From the NCBI GenBank assembly GCA_963719275.1, contig CAVRBT010000009.1, positions 127,427 to 191,426 of the forward strand: 64,000 bases of DNA. The letters run 5' to 3'. Under the pieces are notes generated by a model that was given only the letters and a program-made list of their open reading frames with translations, had not been told where the DNA came from and ran no database searches. The position numbers were made by a program, and so were the translations under genes. The stretch is from AC-32 sp963719275 (GTDB lineage Bacteria; Actinomycetota; Thermoleophilia; Gaiellales; Gaiellaceae). Of the stretch, positions 30,997 to 39,835 are shown piece after piece (within the stretch, counting starts at the first letter, position 1; each line of letters begins with the position of its first letter).

Positions 30997-33900
30997 ATGG
31001 CTGAGACACCCACCGACGTGCTCGTCGCCGGCTATCAGGACATCGACGAGGCGACGAAGGACTTCGAGGCGCTCATCGCGCTCGTCAAGGAAAAGCAGGT
31101 CTCGATCGAAAGCGTCATCCTGGTCTCGCACGCTCAGGACGGCAGCGTCGGGGTGCGGCAGACGGGCGACAACCGCGGTCGCAAGGGGATGGGCTGGGGC
31201 GGCGGGGTCGGGCTCGCGGTTGGCCTGTTCGCGCCGCCGCTGCTCGCGTCGGCCGCCGTCGGGGCGGTTGCCGGCGGGGCGATCGGCAAGTTCGTCGACC
31301 ACCGGGTCGAGCAGGAGATCCACGACAAGATCGGCGAGAACCTGCCGCCGGGGTCGGCCGGGATCATCGCGGTCTTTGACGACGAGCAGCGGCTCGGTGT
31401 CGAGCAGGCGCTCGCAGGCGCGCTGCTCCGGTCGGTCGTCCAGGGCGACAAGAAGGGCATGGGCGCATTGAAGGAGTCGCTCGCCGAGGCGATGGGGAAG
31501 TTCAGCCCGGACCGCACGGTGCTGCCGATCCCGGACCCGAACTTCGGCGGGGCGATCGGGCAAACGCTCGATGCGTCGGTCGCCGACTGGACGATCAACA
31601 TGACGCCGTCGCCCCCGGAGGGGGCGCCCAACGTGCTGCTCGTGCTTATCGACGACGCGGGCTTCGGCAATCCGTCGACATTCGGCGGACCCGTTGAGAC
31701 GCCGGCGATGACGCGGGTCGCCGAGGAGGGCCTCAAGTACAACAGTTTTCACGTCACCGCCCTCTGCTCGCCCACGCGTGGAGCGCTCCTGACGGGCCGC
31801 AACCACCACAGCGTCGGGTTCGGGTCGATCGGCGAGTTCCCTGGCCCGTTCCCCGGCTACTGCGCGAGCGTGCCGAAGGACTGCGCTCCGTTCGTCCGGG
31901 CGCTTCAGGGAAACGGCTACTCGACCGCCGGGTTCGGCAAGTGGCATCTGACCCCGGATCACGTTCAGGGAGCGGCCGGCCCGTTCGACCGCTGGCCGAA
32001 CGCCTGGGGGTTCGATCGCTTCTGGGGCATCCTCGGCGGCGAGGCGGGTCAGTATGACCCGGTTATCACGCAGGACAACACGACCCTCGGCGTTCCGGAG
32101 GGCGAAGACCCCACGCAGTACTACTGGCCGGACGGCCTCACCGATCAGGCGGTGCGCTGGTTGCACCAGGTGCGCGCCCAGGACCAGGAAAAGCCGTGGT
32201 TCATCTACTACTCGACGGGCTGCTCGCACGCGCCCCACCAGGTCGCGCTCGAGTGGAGCGAGAAGTACCGCGGCAAGTTCGACCAGGGGTGGGATGTGCT
32301 CCGCGAGGAGACGTTCGAGCGGCAGAAGGCGCTGGGCGTGATTCCTCCGGACACGGTGCTGACGCCGAGGCCGGACGCGCTTCCCGCCTGGGACTCGCTC
32401 TCGGACAGCGAGCAGAAGCTGTACGCGCGCCAGATGGAGGTGTACGCCGGCTTCCAGGAGAACGCCGACTGGAACATCGGCCGCCTGCTCGACGCGGTCG
32501 CGGAGATGGGCGAGCTCGACAACACACTCGTCATCTACATCTTCGGGGACAACGGCGCGAGCCTGGAGGGCACGATCACCGGCTCCTTCAACGAGCTGAC
32601 GATGCAGAACGGAATCGCTCTCACCGCCGAGCAGCAGCTCTCGCTGATCGATGACTACGGCGGGCTCGACGCCTGGGGCACCGACGCGTACGCGCCGCAC
32701 TACGCGTCCGCCTGGGCGTGGGCCGGGAACACGCCCTTCCAGTGGGGCAAGCAGTGCGCCTCCCACCTCGGCGGCACGCGCAACGGCATGGTGATCTCCT
32801 GGCCGGAGCGGATCAAGGACGCCGGCGGGTTGCGCGCCCAGTTCACGCACTGCATCGACATCGGGCCGACGATCCTCGAAGCGGCCGGTATCCCCGAGCC
32901 CGAGGTCGTGGACGGGACCGCCCAGAAGCCGATGGAGGGGACGAGCTTCCTCTACAGCTTCGAGGACGCGCACGCGCCGGAGCGGCACACCGTGCAGTAC
33001 TTCGAGATCGTCGGCAACCGGGCGATCTACCAGGACGGCTGGTGGGCGGCTTGCAAGCTCGACCGGATCCCGTGGGACATCTCGCCGCTGACGATGGCGA
33101 GGTTCGCGCCCGGAGCCTACGACCCGGAGCAGGACACCTGGGAGCTGTACTACCTCCCCGACGACTACAGCCAGGCGAACGACCTCGCCGCCGAGAACCC
33201 GGAGAAGCTCGCCGAGCTGAAGACGCTCTTCTTGGGAGAGGCCGAGAAGCACAACGTCTTGCCGCTGCTGGCGGCGTTCTCCGTCTTCTTCGGGATCCTG
33301 CCGCCGATGCCGACGACCACGACCCAGACGTTCTACGGCGACGTCGAGAACATCGCCTCCGGGATGATCCCGCGCATCTACGGCCGCTCCTACGCCATCG
33401 AGGCGGAGCTCTCGGTCCCCGCGGACGGTGCCGAGGGCGTGATCGTCGCCGAGGCGGACGAGATGGGCGGCTTCTCGCTCTGGGTCGACGAGAACGGCCT
33501 GCTGCACCACAGCTACTCGATGATGGGGGTCGAGCGGTACGAGCAGGTCTCGACCGAGCCAATACCGACCGGGGAGGTCATGGTCCGCATGCTGTTCGAC
33601 TCCGACCGGCAGGAACGGTCGGCCGGCGGCACCGTCTCGCTGTACGCGAACGACGAGAAGATCGGCGAGGGGCGGATCGAGAGGACGGTCGCCGTCCGCT
33701 TCTCCGCCTACGCCGGCCTGGACGTCGGCCGCGACAACGGCCTGCCCGTCGACCGCGCCTACGCGGCCAAATCGCCGTATCCCTTCACCGGAACGGTGAA
33801 GAAGGTCGTCTTCGACCTCAAGCCGGGCAGCCACGAGGACGAGAAGGCGCTGCACGAGGCCGGCGCGCACGTCGCCGCCGCCCACGGGATCAGCGCTTGA
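30997..33900 (+). CDS. Arylsulfatase fused to an N-terminal DUF1269-like glycine-zipper domain
   Basis: A 967-residue protein from ATG 30997, with AGGGGAG 7-8 nt upstream. Residues about 1-185 resemble DUF1269 proteins (DVLVAGYQDIDEATKDFEAL, then the glycine-rich helix GWGGGVGLAVGLFAPPLLAS at 67-86). Residues about 205-760 form a sulfatase: VLLVLIDDAGFG with metal-binding Asp 219-220, and CSPTRG at 257-262, whose Cys would become formylglycine; FGKWHLTP and GDNGAS also match. The C-terminal 200 residues form a beta-rich domain. It should hydrolyse sulfate esters; no maturase or sulfate transporter is near. A 14-codon frame (33901-33945) overlaps the stop as TGATG and may be the remnant of a next gene. 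Confidence 0.9.
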   Translation: MAETPTDVLVAGYQDIDEATKDFEALIALVKEKQVSIESVILVSHAQDGSVGVRQTGDNRGRKGMGWGGGVGLAVGLFAPPLLASAAVGAVAGGAIGKFVDHRVEQEIHDKIGENLPPGSAGIIAVFDDEQRLGVEQALAGALLRSVVQGDKKGMGALKESLAEAMGKFSPDRTVLPIPDPNFGGAIGQTLDASVADWTINMTPSPPEGAPNVLLVLIDDAGFGNPSTFGGPVETPAMTRVAEEGLKYNSFHVTALCSPTRGALLTGRNHHSVGFGSIGEFPGPFPGYCASVPKDCAPFVRALQGNGYSTAGFGKWHLTPDHVQGAAGPFDRWPNAWGFDRFWGILGGEAGQYDPVITQDNTTLGVPEGEDPTQYYWPDGLTDQAVRWLHQVRAQDQEKPWFIYYSTGCSHAPHQVALEWSEKYRGKFDQGWDVLREETFERQKALGVIPPDTVLTPRPDALPAWDSLSDSEQKLYARQMEVYAGFQENADWNIGRLLDAVAEMGELDNTLVIYIFGDNGASLEGTITGSFNELTMQNGIALTAEQQLSLIDDYGGLDAWGTDAYAPHYASAWAWAGNTPFQWGKQCASHLGGTRNGMVISWPERIKDAGGLRAQFTHCIDIGPTILEAAGIPEPEVVDGTAQKPMEGTSFLYSFEDAHAPERHTVQYFEIVGNRAIYQDGWWAACKLDRIPWDISPLTMARFAPGAYDPEQDTWELYYLPDDYSQANDLAAENPEKLAELKTLFLGEAEKHNVLPLLAAFSVFFGILPPMPTTTTQTFYGDVENIASGMIPRIYGRSYAIEAELSVPADGAEGVIVAEADEMGGFSLWVDENGLLHHSYSMMGVERYEQVSTEPIPTGEVMVRMLFDSDRQERSAGGTVSLYANDEKIGEGRIERTVAVRFSAYAGLDVGRDNGLPVDRAYAAKSPYPFTGTVKKVVFDLKPGSHEDEKALHEAGAHVAAAHGISA

Positions 33901-34048
33901 TGACGCCGGAAGAGCGCCTCACGGTTGTGATGACGCGGCAGTAGCTCTACCGGCCTGGCGCCGCCGAAGGGAGCGACATGGAGGCGCGTGGCGACTCGAG
34001 CGGCGTCGCGGGGATGGTGATCAGCCCCGAGTCGGACGGTCGAGATCG

Positions 34049-34090
34049 AAGGTCACCCAGGCGTCGCGGTGCTTGCAGAACCGCCTGCAG
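34049..34090 (+). repeat. Decayed trace of the tRNA-scar arm (distal end)
   Basis: GGTCACCCAGGCGTCGCGG, then TGCTTGCAGAACCGCCTGCAG, resembles the last part of the conserved arm (GGTGACAT, CGCGGAAG, GCTTGCAGAACGCTTGCAG in other copies). It directly precedes another partial arm at 34121. The match is short and was judged by eye. Confidence 0.4.
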
Positions 34091-34120
34091 AAGTGGCGAC
34101 GGCGTGGTTCGCTTGATAGG

Positions 34121-34206
34121 CCACCTCGAATGAGCTATCGCGTTCCGCCGTACTCCGCCGAAACGCAGGGCTCCGAGCCAGACTGGCCCATGGCCGGTGC
34201 ATTTAA
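34121..34206 (+). repeat. tRNA-scar arm, copy E (no tRNA fragment, 3' part lost)
   Basis: Contains CACCTCGAATGAGCTATCGC, then GTTCCGCCGTACTCCGCCGA, AACGCAGGGCTCCGAGCCAG and later GTGCATTTAAGAC. This is collinear with the first two thirds of the arm of copy B (49700-49835). The GGCGGAA half of the hairpin and the direct repeats are missing. The tRNA piece that precedes the other copies is not recognisable. It is an old, eroded scar next to the epimerase gene end. Confidence 0.65.
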
Positions 34207-34231
34207 GACTGCGCTGCTCGACGCCGTTCAC

Positions 34232-34882
34232 CTACCGCTCCGGCCGCCAGCCGCTGACCCGCTTGAACCGCTCGTTCGAGACATGCTCGCGGTCGCGGCA
34301 GACGTTGTAGATGCCGCTCGGAAGGGCGAGCGCCGCGTGGAGGGCGCGCCCTGCGTCGGCAAGATGCAGGGTAGAGCCGAAGCGTGAGTTCGGTAGCTCG
34401 TTGCCCGTCCCGGGACCGTCGAGGAGGCCGAGACGCAAAACGACGCCGCGCCGGCCCGCTGCCGCGAAGCGAGCCGTCTGCTCCTCGGCCGCGAGCGCCG
34501 AGCGCAGATACTCGGGCACGTGACCAAGCGGCGTCTCCTCGTCGACTAATCCCTTCGCCGGATAGAGGAAAGTGATGCTCGGCTGAACGTACACTTCCGT
34601 CTTCGCGGTGAGCGCCGCGTCGACGAGGAGTCGGGACGCCTCCGCGCGCAGACGGTCGTTCTCTCGCCAGGCTTCTCGCTCGCTCGCCCGCTCGCGTGGC
34701 GGAATCCGGGTCGCGAGGTGCAGGATGCCCGCAGCGTCGTCCACCGCTCGCGTGACCGCAACCGGGTCAAACAAGTCAAGCTGCGCCGGCGCCGGAGCGT
34801 CGATCTCGTGACCCTGTGCACGAAGGAGCGGAATCGTCGCTCGGCCGAGGACACCGTTTCCGCCGGTCACAAGGAGACGCAC
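34232..34882 (-). CDS. Short-chain NAD(P)-dependent epimerase/dehydratase-like protein
   Basis: A 216-residue extended-SDR protein. It begins MRLLVTGGNGVLGRATIPLL (TGxxGxxG Rossmann motif), has a short substrate half and ends with SGIYNVCRDREHVSNERFKR. The usual YxxxK pair is not obvious; the strand after VQPSITFLYP is where it should lie. At 216 residues it is well below the usual 290-330, so it may be a reduced form used for binding or isomerisation. The stop lies 25 bp from the end of scar arm E. Activity is uncertain. Confidence 0.82.
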   Translation of the reverse strand: MRLLVTGGNGVLGRATIPLLRAQGHEIDAPAPAQLDLFDPVAVTRAVDDAAGILHLATRIPPRERASEREAWRENDRLRAEASRLLVDAALTAKTEVYVQPSITFLYPAKGLVDEETPLGHVPEYLRSALAAEEQTARFAAAGRRGVVLRLGLLDGPGTGNELPNSRFGSTLHLADAGRALHAALALPSGIYNVCRDREHVSNERFKRVSGWRPER

Positions 34883-35002
34883 GCTGCACCCCCACCGAGG
34901 TTCGAAATCGTTGACGTGCGCCGAAGCGGAGGGGTCGTCACCCGGGCGGCCGCGCAGCGCAATCCCGAGACGCGCTTGCGGTCGAGCTCGTGGAGGGCCA
35001 CC

Positions 35003-36451
35003 TCAGTCCCCGACGCGGGCCTTGTCCACCAGTACTCGCCGCCTCAGCGCCTCTGCGAACGACGAGTCGCAGACGACGTCGTCGAGCTCGATCTCCTCGG
35101 AATCAAGCAGCTGCAGCCGGAGGTGGTCGTGGCCGTCCGGCCCGTGGAGAACAAGGCCCGCGGCGAAGAAGCCGAGCTCGTTCAGCTCGGCCGTCGCCTC
35201 GTTCACATCGGCCACCGCCACCAAGTCGATGTCCGCGTAGACGACATCAACATGCCGCGAGAGCAGGTGGCGCACAGCCCCCTTCAGGGCCGAGCTGGCT
35301 TCCCCGTCCCAGCGCTGGAGCCGCAGGAAGCCGAGGGAGCGCGGCTGGTCGACGTCGGCCGTCACCGCCTCGCCCGCAAACGGAGCTCGCTCGGTGCGAG
35401 GCTCGACCGAGAGGCCGACGTTGGCGTAGAGGCTCTCGAGCAGCTCGCGGTAGGGGGCCGGCAGCGCCGCTTGACGCGGGCGTTCGTCAAGAGGCTTGTA
35501 GGAGCGGAGCGTGGCCGTTCGTCGTGTCGGCCCCTCGCCGCCGAAGCCCCGCATCGTCGTCCGCGCCGGGACCATTCCGAGCTGGAGAGCCGTCTCGCGG
35601 TAGCCGTGCGAGGACTCGGCGCGCTGACTGAAGGGATGGATGGTGACGGCATCGCCGAAGACCGAGGCAAGACCGCGCTCGGTTGCGGTGTCGAGCGTGT
35701 GCTCGAACAACCGGCCGAAGACACCGAGGCCTCGATAGGCGGAGTGGACGACCGCGGCACCTGTCTCGGCGGAGGGGACACCGGCGAGCGGCATCAGCGC
35801 GTGATGCCCGATTACTCGCCCCTCGTGGACGGCGATCGTCGACAGTAACTCGCCGGAGGCGAGCGCCGCCATCAAGTACCGCGGCCGGTAGAAGTCGGCG
35901 TGCACATAGCTCAGGTGATAGTTCTCGTAGAGGAGCTGGGCGATCGCCTCGCCGTCCCGGGGCGTAGCGGTCCTCACCTCGATTGCGTCGGAAGCTTCTA
36001 CCCCCGCCTGTGCGCGCCTGGGCGCGGCCTCGATGTGGTGCCGCCTCGCCCATCCTTCGTCACTTGAGCGGACGCTCACTTCTGCCGTCAGCCGTTTCCC
36101 GCCCGAACCGAGGTTGATCAGCAGTACGTTGCGGCCGTCCGCAGCGAGAGCGGCCAGCGACTTGGGCAGCGGCCCGAAGTCTCCGCCAGCGCTCGTCAGC
36201 GGCAGGCCCCAGTCCTGCACGACGACCTGGACCGATCCGCCACCCGACTCGAGCGTAACCTCAATCTCGCCGAGGTCGTCGTCCGGGTACGCATTGTCAA
36301 GCGTGAAGCTGACGAGTTGCTCGACGACCGCGCCGAGCCGCCGCTCGTCCTCTGCGGAGATTCCGCAAGCGGCGGCAAAGGCAGGGAGGAGTGCCAGTAC
36401 CAGAGACGGCGCGCTCGCGTCGCTGAGGACGGTGACCTTTACCCTCGACAC
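35003..36451 (-). CDS. HATPase (anti-sigma-like) domain fused to GNAT acetyltransferase
   Basis: A 482-residue protein. Residues about 1-130 look like an RsbW/SpoIIAB-type HATPase (LGAVVEQLVSFTLDNAYPDD, VQVVVQDWGLPLTSAGGDFG, LINLGSGGKRLTAEV). Residues about 155-300 form a GNAT domain (IEVRTATPRDGEAIAQLLYE, motif A AAVVHSAYRGLGVFGRLFEH). The last 180 residues form another alpha/beta part with ADIDLVAVADVNEATAELNE. Acetyl-CoA-dependent transfer under nucleotide or partner control is possible. The true target is unknown. A STAS protein exists in the window but is far away. Confidence 0.82.
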   Translation of the reverse strand: MSRVKVTVLSDASAPSLVLALLPAFAAACGISAEDERRLGAVVEQLVSFTLDNAYPDDDLGEIEVTLESGGGSVQVVVQDWGLPLTSAGGDFGPLPKSLAALAADGRNVLLINLGSGGKRLTAEVSVRSSDEGWARRHHIEAAPRRAQAGVEASDAIEVRTATPRDGEAIAQLLYENYHLSYVHADFYRPRYLMAALASGELLSTIAVHEGRVIGHHALMPLAGVPSAETGAAVVHSAYRGLGVFGRLFEHTLDTATERGLASVFGDAVTIHPFSQRAESSHGYRETALQLGMVPARTTMRGFGGEGPTRRTATLRSYKPLDERPRQAALPAPYRELLESLYANVGLSVEPRTERAPFAGEAVTADVDQPRSLGFLRLQRWDGEASSALKGAVRHLLSRHVDVVYADIDLVAVADVNEATAELNELGFFAAGLVLHGPDGHDHLRLQLLDSEEIELDDVVCDSSFAEALRRRVLVDKARVGD

Positions 36452-36492
36452 GGCAAGGCGATGTTAGAGGCCGAGTTCGGGCTACGTGCTTT

Positions 36493-36508
36493 CAGAACGC
36501 TTGCAGTC
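36493..36508 (+). repeat. Short trace of the scar-arm end
   Basis: CAGAACGCTTGCAGTC is a 16-nt exact match to the distal end of arm copy A (43499-43514). The surrounding sequence no longer resembles the arm. The space from 36452 to 36659 otherwise holds no gene. Confidence 0.4.
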
Positions 36509-36659
36509 GAGAGACTCTCCAGCCCGGGGATCCAGACGTGCGCGTCATCGATCACTTCACGCTTCTCGTCCGTGGCTGGCTGATCATCACGACCCTGAAC
36601 CCTGAGGCCGCCGTTGGCGGAAGACGGCATGGTCCTGCGTCACCTAGGGTCCCGGGATC

Positions 36660-36812
36660 ATGCTGGGCAAGCTGACAGCCGACCACGCGAGCGGCCTCGT
36701 CAGGACGCGCGCCAGGGAACAGCCCGACCGCTTCAAGATCGTGCGCGAGGGAATCGCCGCCACCGCGCGCGAGCCGCGCGATGCGCCGGGGCACGCTGTT
36801 CTAGGAACGTGA
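36660..36812 (+). CDS. Small protein, 50 aa, coupled to the SMP-30 gene
   Basis: ATG at 36660 begins MLGKLTADHASGLVRTRARE and the product ends REPRDAPGHAVLGT. A TAGGGT -10-like hexamer lies 9 nt upstream, as in other likely leaderless genes here. The TGA stop overlaps the GTG start of the SMP-30 gene as GTGA, a common coupling. The product is charged and helical with no recognised family. The promoter and overlap support translation, but the gene may only serve as a leader for its neighbour. Confidence 0.5.
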   Translation: MLGKLTADHASGLVRTRAREQPDRFKIVREGIAATAREPRDAPGHAVLGT

Positions 36813-37705
36813 ACCGCACGCGAATCACTGCGAGCGACTGCGATTGCGTCCAGCGGATCGCGGCCACCTGCGGCGAGTCGCCGATGTGGTCCGTACGCGA
36901 GCAGGCGCTCTACTGGACCGACAACTTAGAGGGGCGAATCCACCGCCTGGAGCCAGAGAGCGGGAGCGACCAGAGCTTCCTGCTCGGCCAGAACGTGATG
37001 GCCATCGGCCTGCGGGAACGTGGTGGGCTCGTGCTCGCGCTCGCCAAGCAGCTCGCCTTCTACGAACCTGGAGGCGAGCTCGAGCTGCTCATGGGAGTCG
37101 AGTCCGACCAACCGCGCAACCGCTTCAACGACGGCAAGGTCGACCGCCGCGGTCGCTACTGGGCCGGCACGATGAACGACGTCGACTGGGACACGCCTTC
37201 CGGCTCGCTCTACCGCCTCGACGCAAGCCTTGAGCTAAGCCACCTACGAGGTGCGGTGTCCTGCGCCAACGGGCTGGGCTGGAGCCCAGACGACCGGATC
37301 TTCTACTTCGGCGAGAGCTTCCGCTACGCGGTCTTCGCCTACAACTTCGACCCCGACGCCGGCGCCCTCTCGGCCCGGCGAGTGTTCGCGACCGTCGACC
37401 GGAGGAGCGGGGCGTTCCCGGACGGACTAACGGTGGACGCCGAGGGCGGGGTTTGGAGCGTACAAAACGGCGCCGGCCGAGTGGTGCGCTACGCCCCCGA
37501 CGGCGGGATCACACACGAGGTCGAGGTGCCGCTTCCCCAGCCGACGAGCTGCATCTTCGGCGGACGGGACCTGGACCTCCTCTACATCACTACCTCGCGG
37601 CAGAAAATGACCCCCGAGCAGCTCGCGCGCTACCCGCTGTCGGGCAGCGTGTTTGCCGTGCGACCTGGCCTGAGCGGTGTGCCCGAGCCGCTCTTCGCAG
37701 GGTAG
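36809..37705 (+). CDS. SMP-30/gluconolactonase-like beta-propeller hydrolase
   Basis: About 298 residues from GTG 36809. The six-bladed propeller shows the family metal sites: Glu in CGESPMW, Asn in RFNDGKVDRRGRYWAGTM, Asn in SCANGLGWSPD and Asp in FPDGLTVDAEGGVW. Members hydrolyse sugar lactones or organophosphate-like esters with Ca2+ or Zn2+; the substrate is unknown. It is coupled to a 50-codon upstream gene. Seven bases past its stop begins eroded scar arm D, so this gene sits at the right end of its module. Confidence 0.9.
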   Translation: MNRTRITASDCDCVQRIAATCGESPMWSVREQALYWTDNLEGRIHRLEPESGSDQSFLLGQNVMAIGLRERGGLVLALAKQLAFYEPGGELELLMGVESDQPRNRFNDGKVDRRGRYWAGTMNDVDWDTPSGSLYRLDASLELSHLRGAVSCANGLGWSPDDRIFYFGESFRYAVFAYNFDPDAGALSARRVFATVDRRSGAFPDGLTVDAEGGVWSVQNGAGRVVRYAPDGGITHEVEVPLPQPTSCIFGGRDLDLLYITTSRQKMTPEQLARYPLSGSVFAVRPGLSGVPEPLFAG

Positions 37706-37711
37706 AGAGGC

Positions 37712-37821
37712 AGCCGCCGTATTCGCTGAAATACAGGAGCCGGTTTTCAGCCGCGGCTGCGTATTTAGCCGGAACGCGGTGACATCGCCGCGGAAACCGG
37801 ATGCTTGCAGATCACTCGCAG
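37712..37821 (+). repeat. tRNA-scar arm, copy D (no tRNA fragment)
   Basis: Contains CCGCCGTATTCGCTGAAATA, GAGCCGGTTTTCAGCCGCGG, TATTTAGCCGGAACGCGGTG, ACATCGCCGCGGAAACCGG and ATGCTTGCAGATCACTCGCA, collinear with arms A and B. The first 25 nt and the tRNA piece are gone. The direct repeat at the end is partly changed. It separates the SMP-30 module from the PAP2 module. Confidence 0.75.
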
Positions 37822-37855
37822 CCAGGCTGATTACGCCGCTCGTGTGTCAAACGGT

Positions 37856-38872
37856 TCAGCCAGGTAGTGCCGGAGGGTCGGGCCCGGATCGTCGATGATG
37901 GTTGCGGCCAGTTGGGAGCCCGTGTCGAACATGACGGCGATCGCCCGCGGTCGGCTGCTTGCCCGGGTCTCGCGCGTTGGTGAGCTTCTGAGGGCGAATC
38001 GGGCGCCAGGGAGCCGCCGCTTCGACCACTGCAACGTCGACTCCGGCGGTCGGGGTGAGCAGCCGTCCACCGAACACCACGCTGCAGAGCGCGAACCAGG
38101 CCCAGCCGAGCGAGAGGCCGCCGATCACGTCCGAGAGCCAGTGAAGGTCCAGCAGGACGCGGCTCGCTGCGACGGCGACTGCGACCGCGACCGACGCCGA
38201 GACCACGATCTGCCGCGCCCGCAGTGGAAGGTGGCGCCCGACAATCAAAGCGGCGGCGGCGTAGAACGCGGCCGACGTCGAGGAGTGTCCGCTTGGGAAC
38301 GACGGGCCGAGTGTTGCCGCCGCCGGGTCGAGCGTCGGCCGAACGCGGCCGACGAGATCCTTGACTCCGAGCATGATCGCCTCCATGCCGACGAGCACCG
38401 TGAGCAGGAAGAGAAACGACCAGCGGTCTCGCCACCGGATGACCTCGAGTGCGACGAGCGCAAGCGCCAGCACGACCACGATCTCGAGGCTTCCCAAGTC
38501 GGTGAGCGCGTGCAGCCCTTTGGTGGACGTCGTGCTGCGGTGGTCGTATCCCCATGCGGCGACAACGTTGTCGAAGCGTTGGATGAAGGCAACCCGACGA
38601 ACCAGGAAGGCCAGAACGCCGAGGGCCAAGCCGCCGAGAAGCGTGATCGACAACGCGAGTGTGAGCAGGAAACCGGTCGCGACCGTCCGGTCGAGGCGCT
38701 GGACGACCAGCAGTCGCATGCGGGCGTGAGGCCTCACCGCCTCCCCGGCCGCGCGCGCGACTTCCACGGCAGGCTTCGCCGGCGTGGCACTCGAGTGCAC
38801 GTACCACCGCGCCACGAGGTAGGTGAGCACTCCGGCCGCGAGCGCTGCTGTCAGATCAGCGAAGAGAGGCAA
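37856..38872 (-). CDS. PAP2-family membrane phosphatase 1
   Basis: A 338-residue protein with about six helices and the three phosphatase motifs: KDLVGRVRP (KX6RP), PSGHSST and SRVLLDLHWLSDV (SRX5HX3D). It should dephosphorylate lipid phosphates such as undecaprenyl pyrophosphate or phosphatidate at the outer face. The last 50 residues (KQPTAGDRRHVRHGLPTGRN and so on) are polar and of unusual composition and run up to the scar region, so the original C-terminus may have been replaced. It is divergent from a second PAP2 gene. Confidence 0.88.
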   Translation of the reverse strand: MPLFADLTAALAAGVLTYLVARWYVHSSATPAKPAVEVARAAGEAVRPHARMRLLVVQRLDRTVATGFLLTLALSITLLGGLALGVLAFLVRRVAFIQRFDNVVAAWGYDHRSTTSTKGLHALTDLGSLEIVVVLALALVALEVIRWRDRWSFLFLLTVLVGMEAIMLGVKDLVGRVRPTLDPAAATLGPSFPSGHSSTSAAFYAAAALIVGRHLPLRARQIVVSASVAVAVAVAASRVLLDLHWLSDVIGGLSLGWAWFALCSVVFGGRLLTPTAGVDVAVVEAAAPWRPIRPQKLTNARDPGKQPTAGDRRHVRHGLPTGRNHHRRSGPDPPALPG

Positions 38873-39016
38873 TCGAGTAGGTCGAGAAGAGTGCCGGTGG
38901 GATCGCCACGCTGCGCCGATGTTTCCAATTCGGACAAGCGAGAAACCATGCCTCTCGAGGCTCCGCGTTCTGGTCAGAAAAGCTCCGCGTCCTGGTCAAG
39001 AAACGCGACCACTCAA

Positions 39017-39835
39017 ATGTCTACCCAAACCGTCACAACCAAGGACTATTCCGCTGCCCGCGAACCCGCGGACGACGAGCGGACTTCGCTGCTGTCGTTC
39101 CCCGTCCTGGACGCGAAGCCGCGCCGCGGGAGAAGCCTGGCGACGCTGCTCGGCGCCCGCCACCCGTTCTGGACATACGTCTGCGGCGTCCTCGTCTCGG
39201 TCGTCGTCATCGCGGCGCTGTCGATCCTCACTGGCCTGCTCATCACACACGTCGTGCTCCGGTCGCATTGGCTTGCCGGCGACGACGAGCGTCTCGTTCG
39301 GTTTCTCGCCCGTCATCGCTCCGGCAGCCTGACGGAGGCCTCGCTCGTCGGTTCGATCATGGCCGGCGGCGTCGTCCTCCCGATCATCGCGGGCATCGCT
39401 GCGGTGACCGCGGCGGTGGCCAAGCACTGGCGGTTGGCCGGGTTCCTCCTTGTCGCGCTTGCCGTCGAGTCGGGCTCCTACCGCGCGACGACGTTCGTGG
39501 TCCACCGTCACCGCCCCGAGGTCCACCGGCTCGAGAACTTGCCGGTGGACGCCAGCTATCCGTCGGGGCACACCGCGGCCTCGATCGCCGTGTACTGGGG
39601 GATCGCACTCTTGCTCACGTCACGAATCTCGAACGTCACCGCACGGATCTGCATCTGGGCCGTCGCGGCGCTCATTCCGGTGTACGTGGCGTTCTCCCGG
39701 ATGTATCGAGGCATGCATCACCCGCTGGACATCGGCGGCGGAGTGCTCATCGGCATCGCGGCGCTGTCGGCCATGGTTCTCGTCAGCCGGGCCGCGCACG
39801 TCGTCTCGTTCCCGCACCGAAGCGCCCCGAAGTGA
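39017..39835 (+). CDS. PAP2-family membrane phosphatase 2
   Basis: About 272 residues with six helices. Motifs are VVHRHRPEV (motif 1), YPSGHTAASIAVYWG (motif 2) and SRMYRGMHHPLDIGGG (motif 3). The start is uncertain: ATG 39017 (MSTQTV) or ATG 38948. Longer reading upstream is only the antisense of PAP2 gene 1. It lies first in an operon with a lipid kinase, a DUF1206 protein and a PhoD-like phosphatase; its stop overlaps the kinase start as GTGA. A phosphatase-kinase pair suggests phospholipid or isoprenoid phosphate turnover. Confidence 0.88.
   Translation: MSTQTVTTKDYSAAREPADDERTSLLSFPVLDAKPRRGRSLATLLGARHPFWTYVCGVLVSVVVIAALSILTGLLITHVVLRSHWLAGDDERLVRFLARHRSGSLTEASLVGSIMAGGVVLPIIAGIAAVTAAVAKHWRLAGFLLVALAVESGSYRATTFVVHRHRPEVHRLENLPVDASYPSGHTAASIAVYWGIALLLTSRISNVTARICIWAVAALIPVYVAFSRMYRGMHHPLDIGGGVLIGIAALSAMVLVSRAAHVVSFPHRSAPK

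Noticed and set aside
30922..33885. Very long minus-strand open frame (about 990 codons) opposite the sulfatase
   Set aside because: The plus strand carries the sulfatase with catalytic motifs and a ribosome-binding site. The antisense product shows no domain and the typical Arg/Val/Asp bias of a shadow frame.
37895..39016. Upstream extension of the second PAP2 frame
   Set aside because: The extension is antisense to PAP2 gene 1. The PAP2 fold and motifs begin only after 39017.
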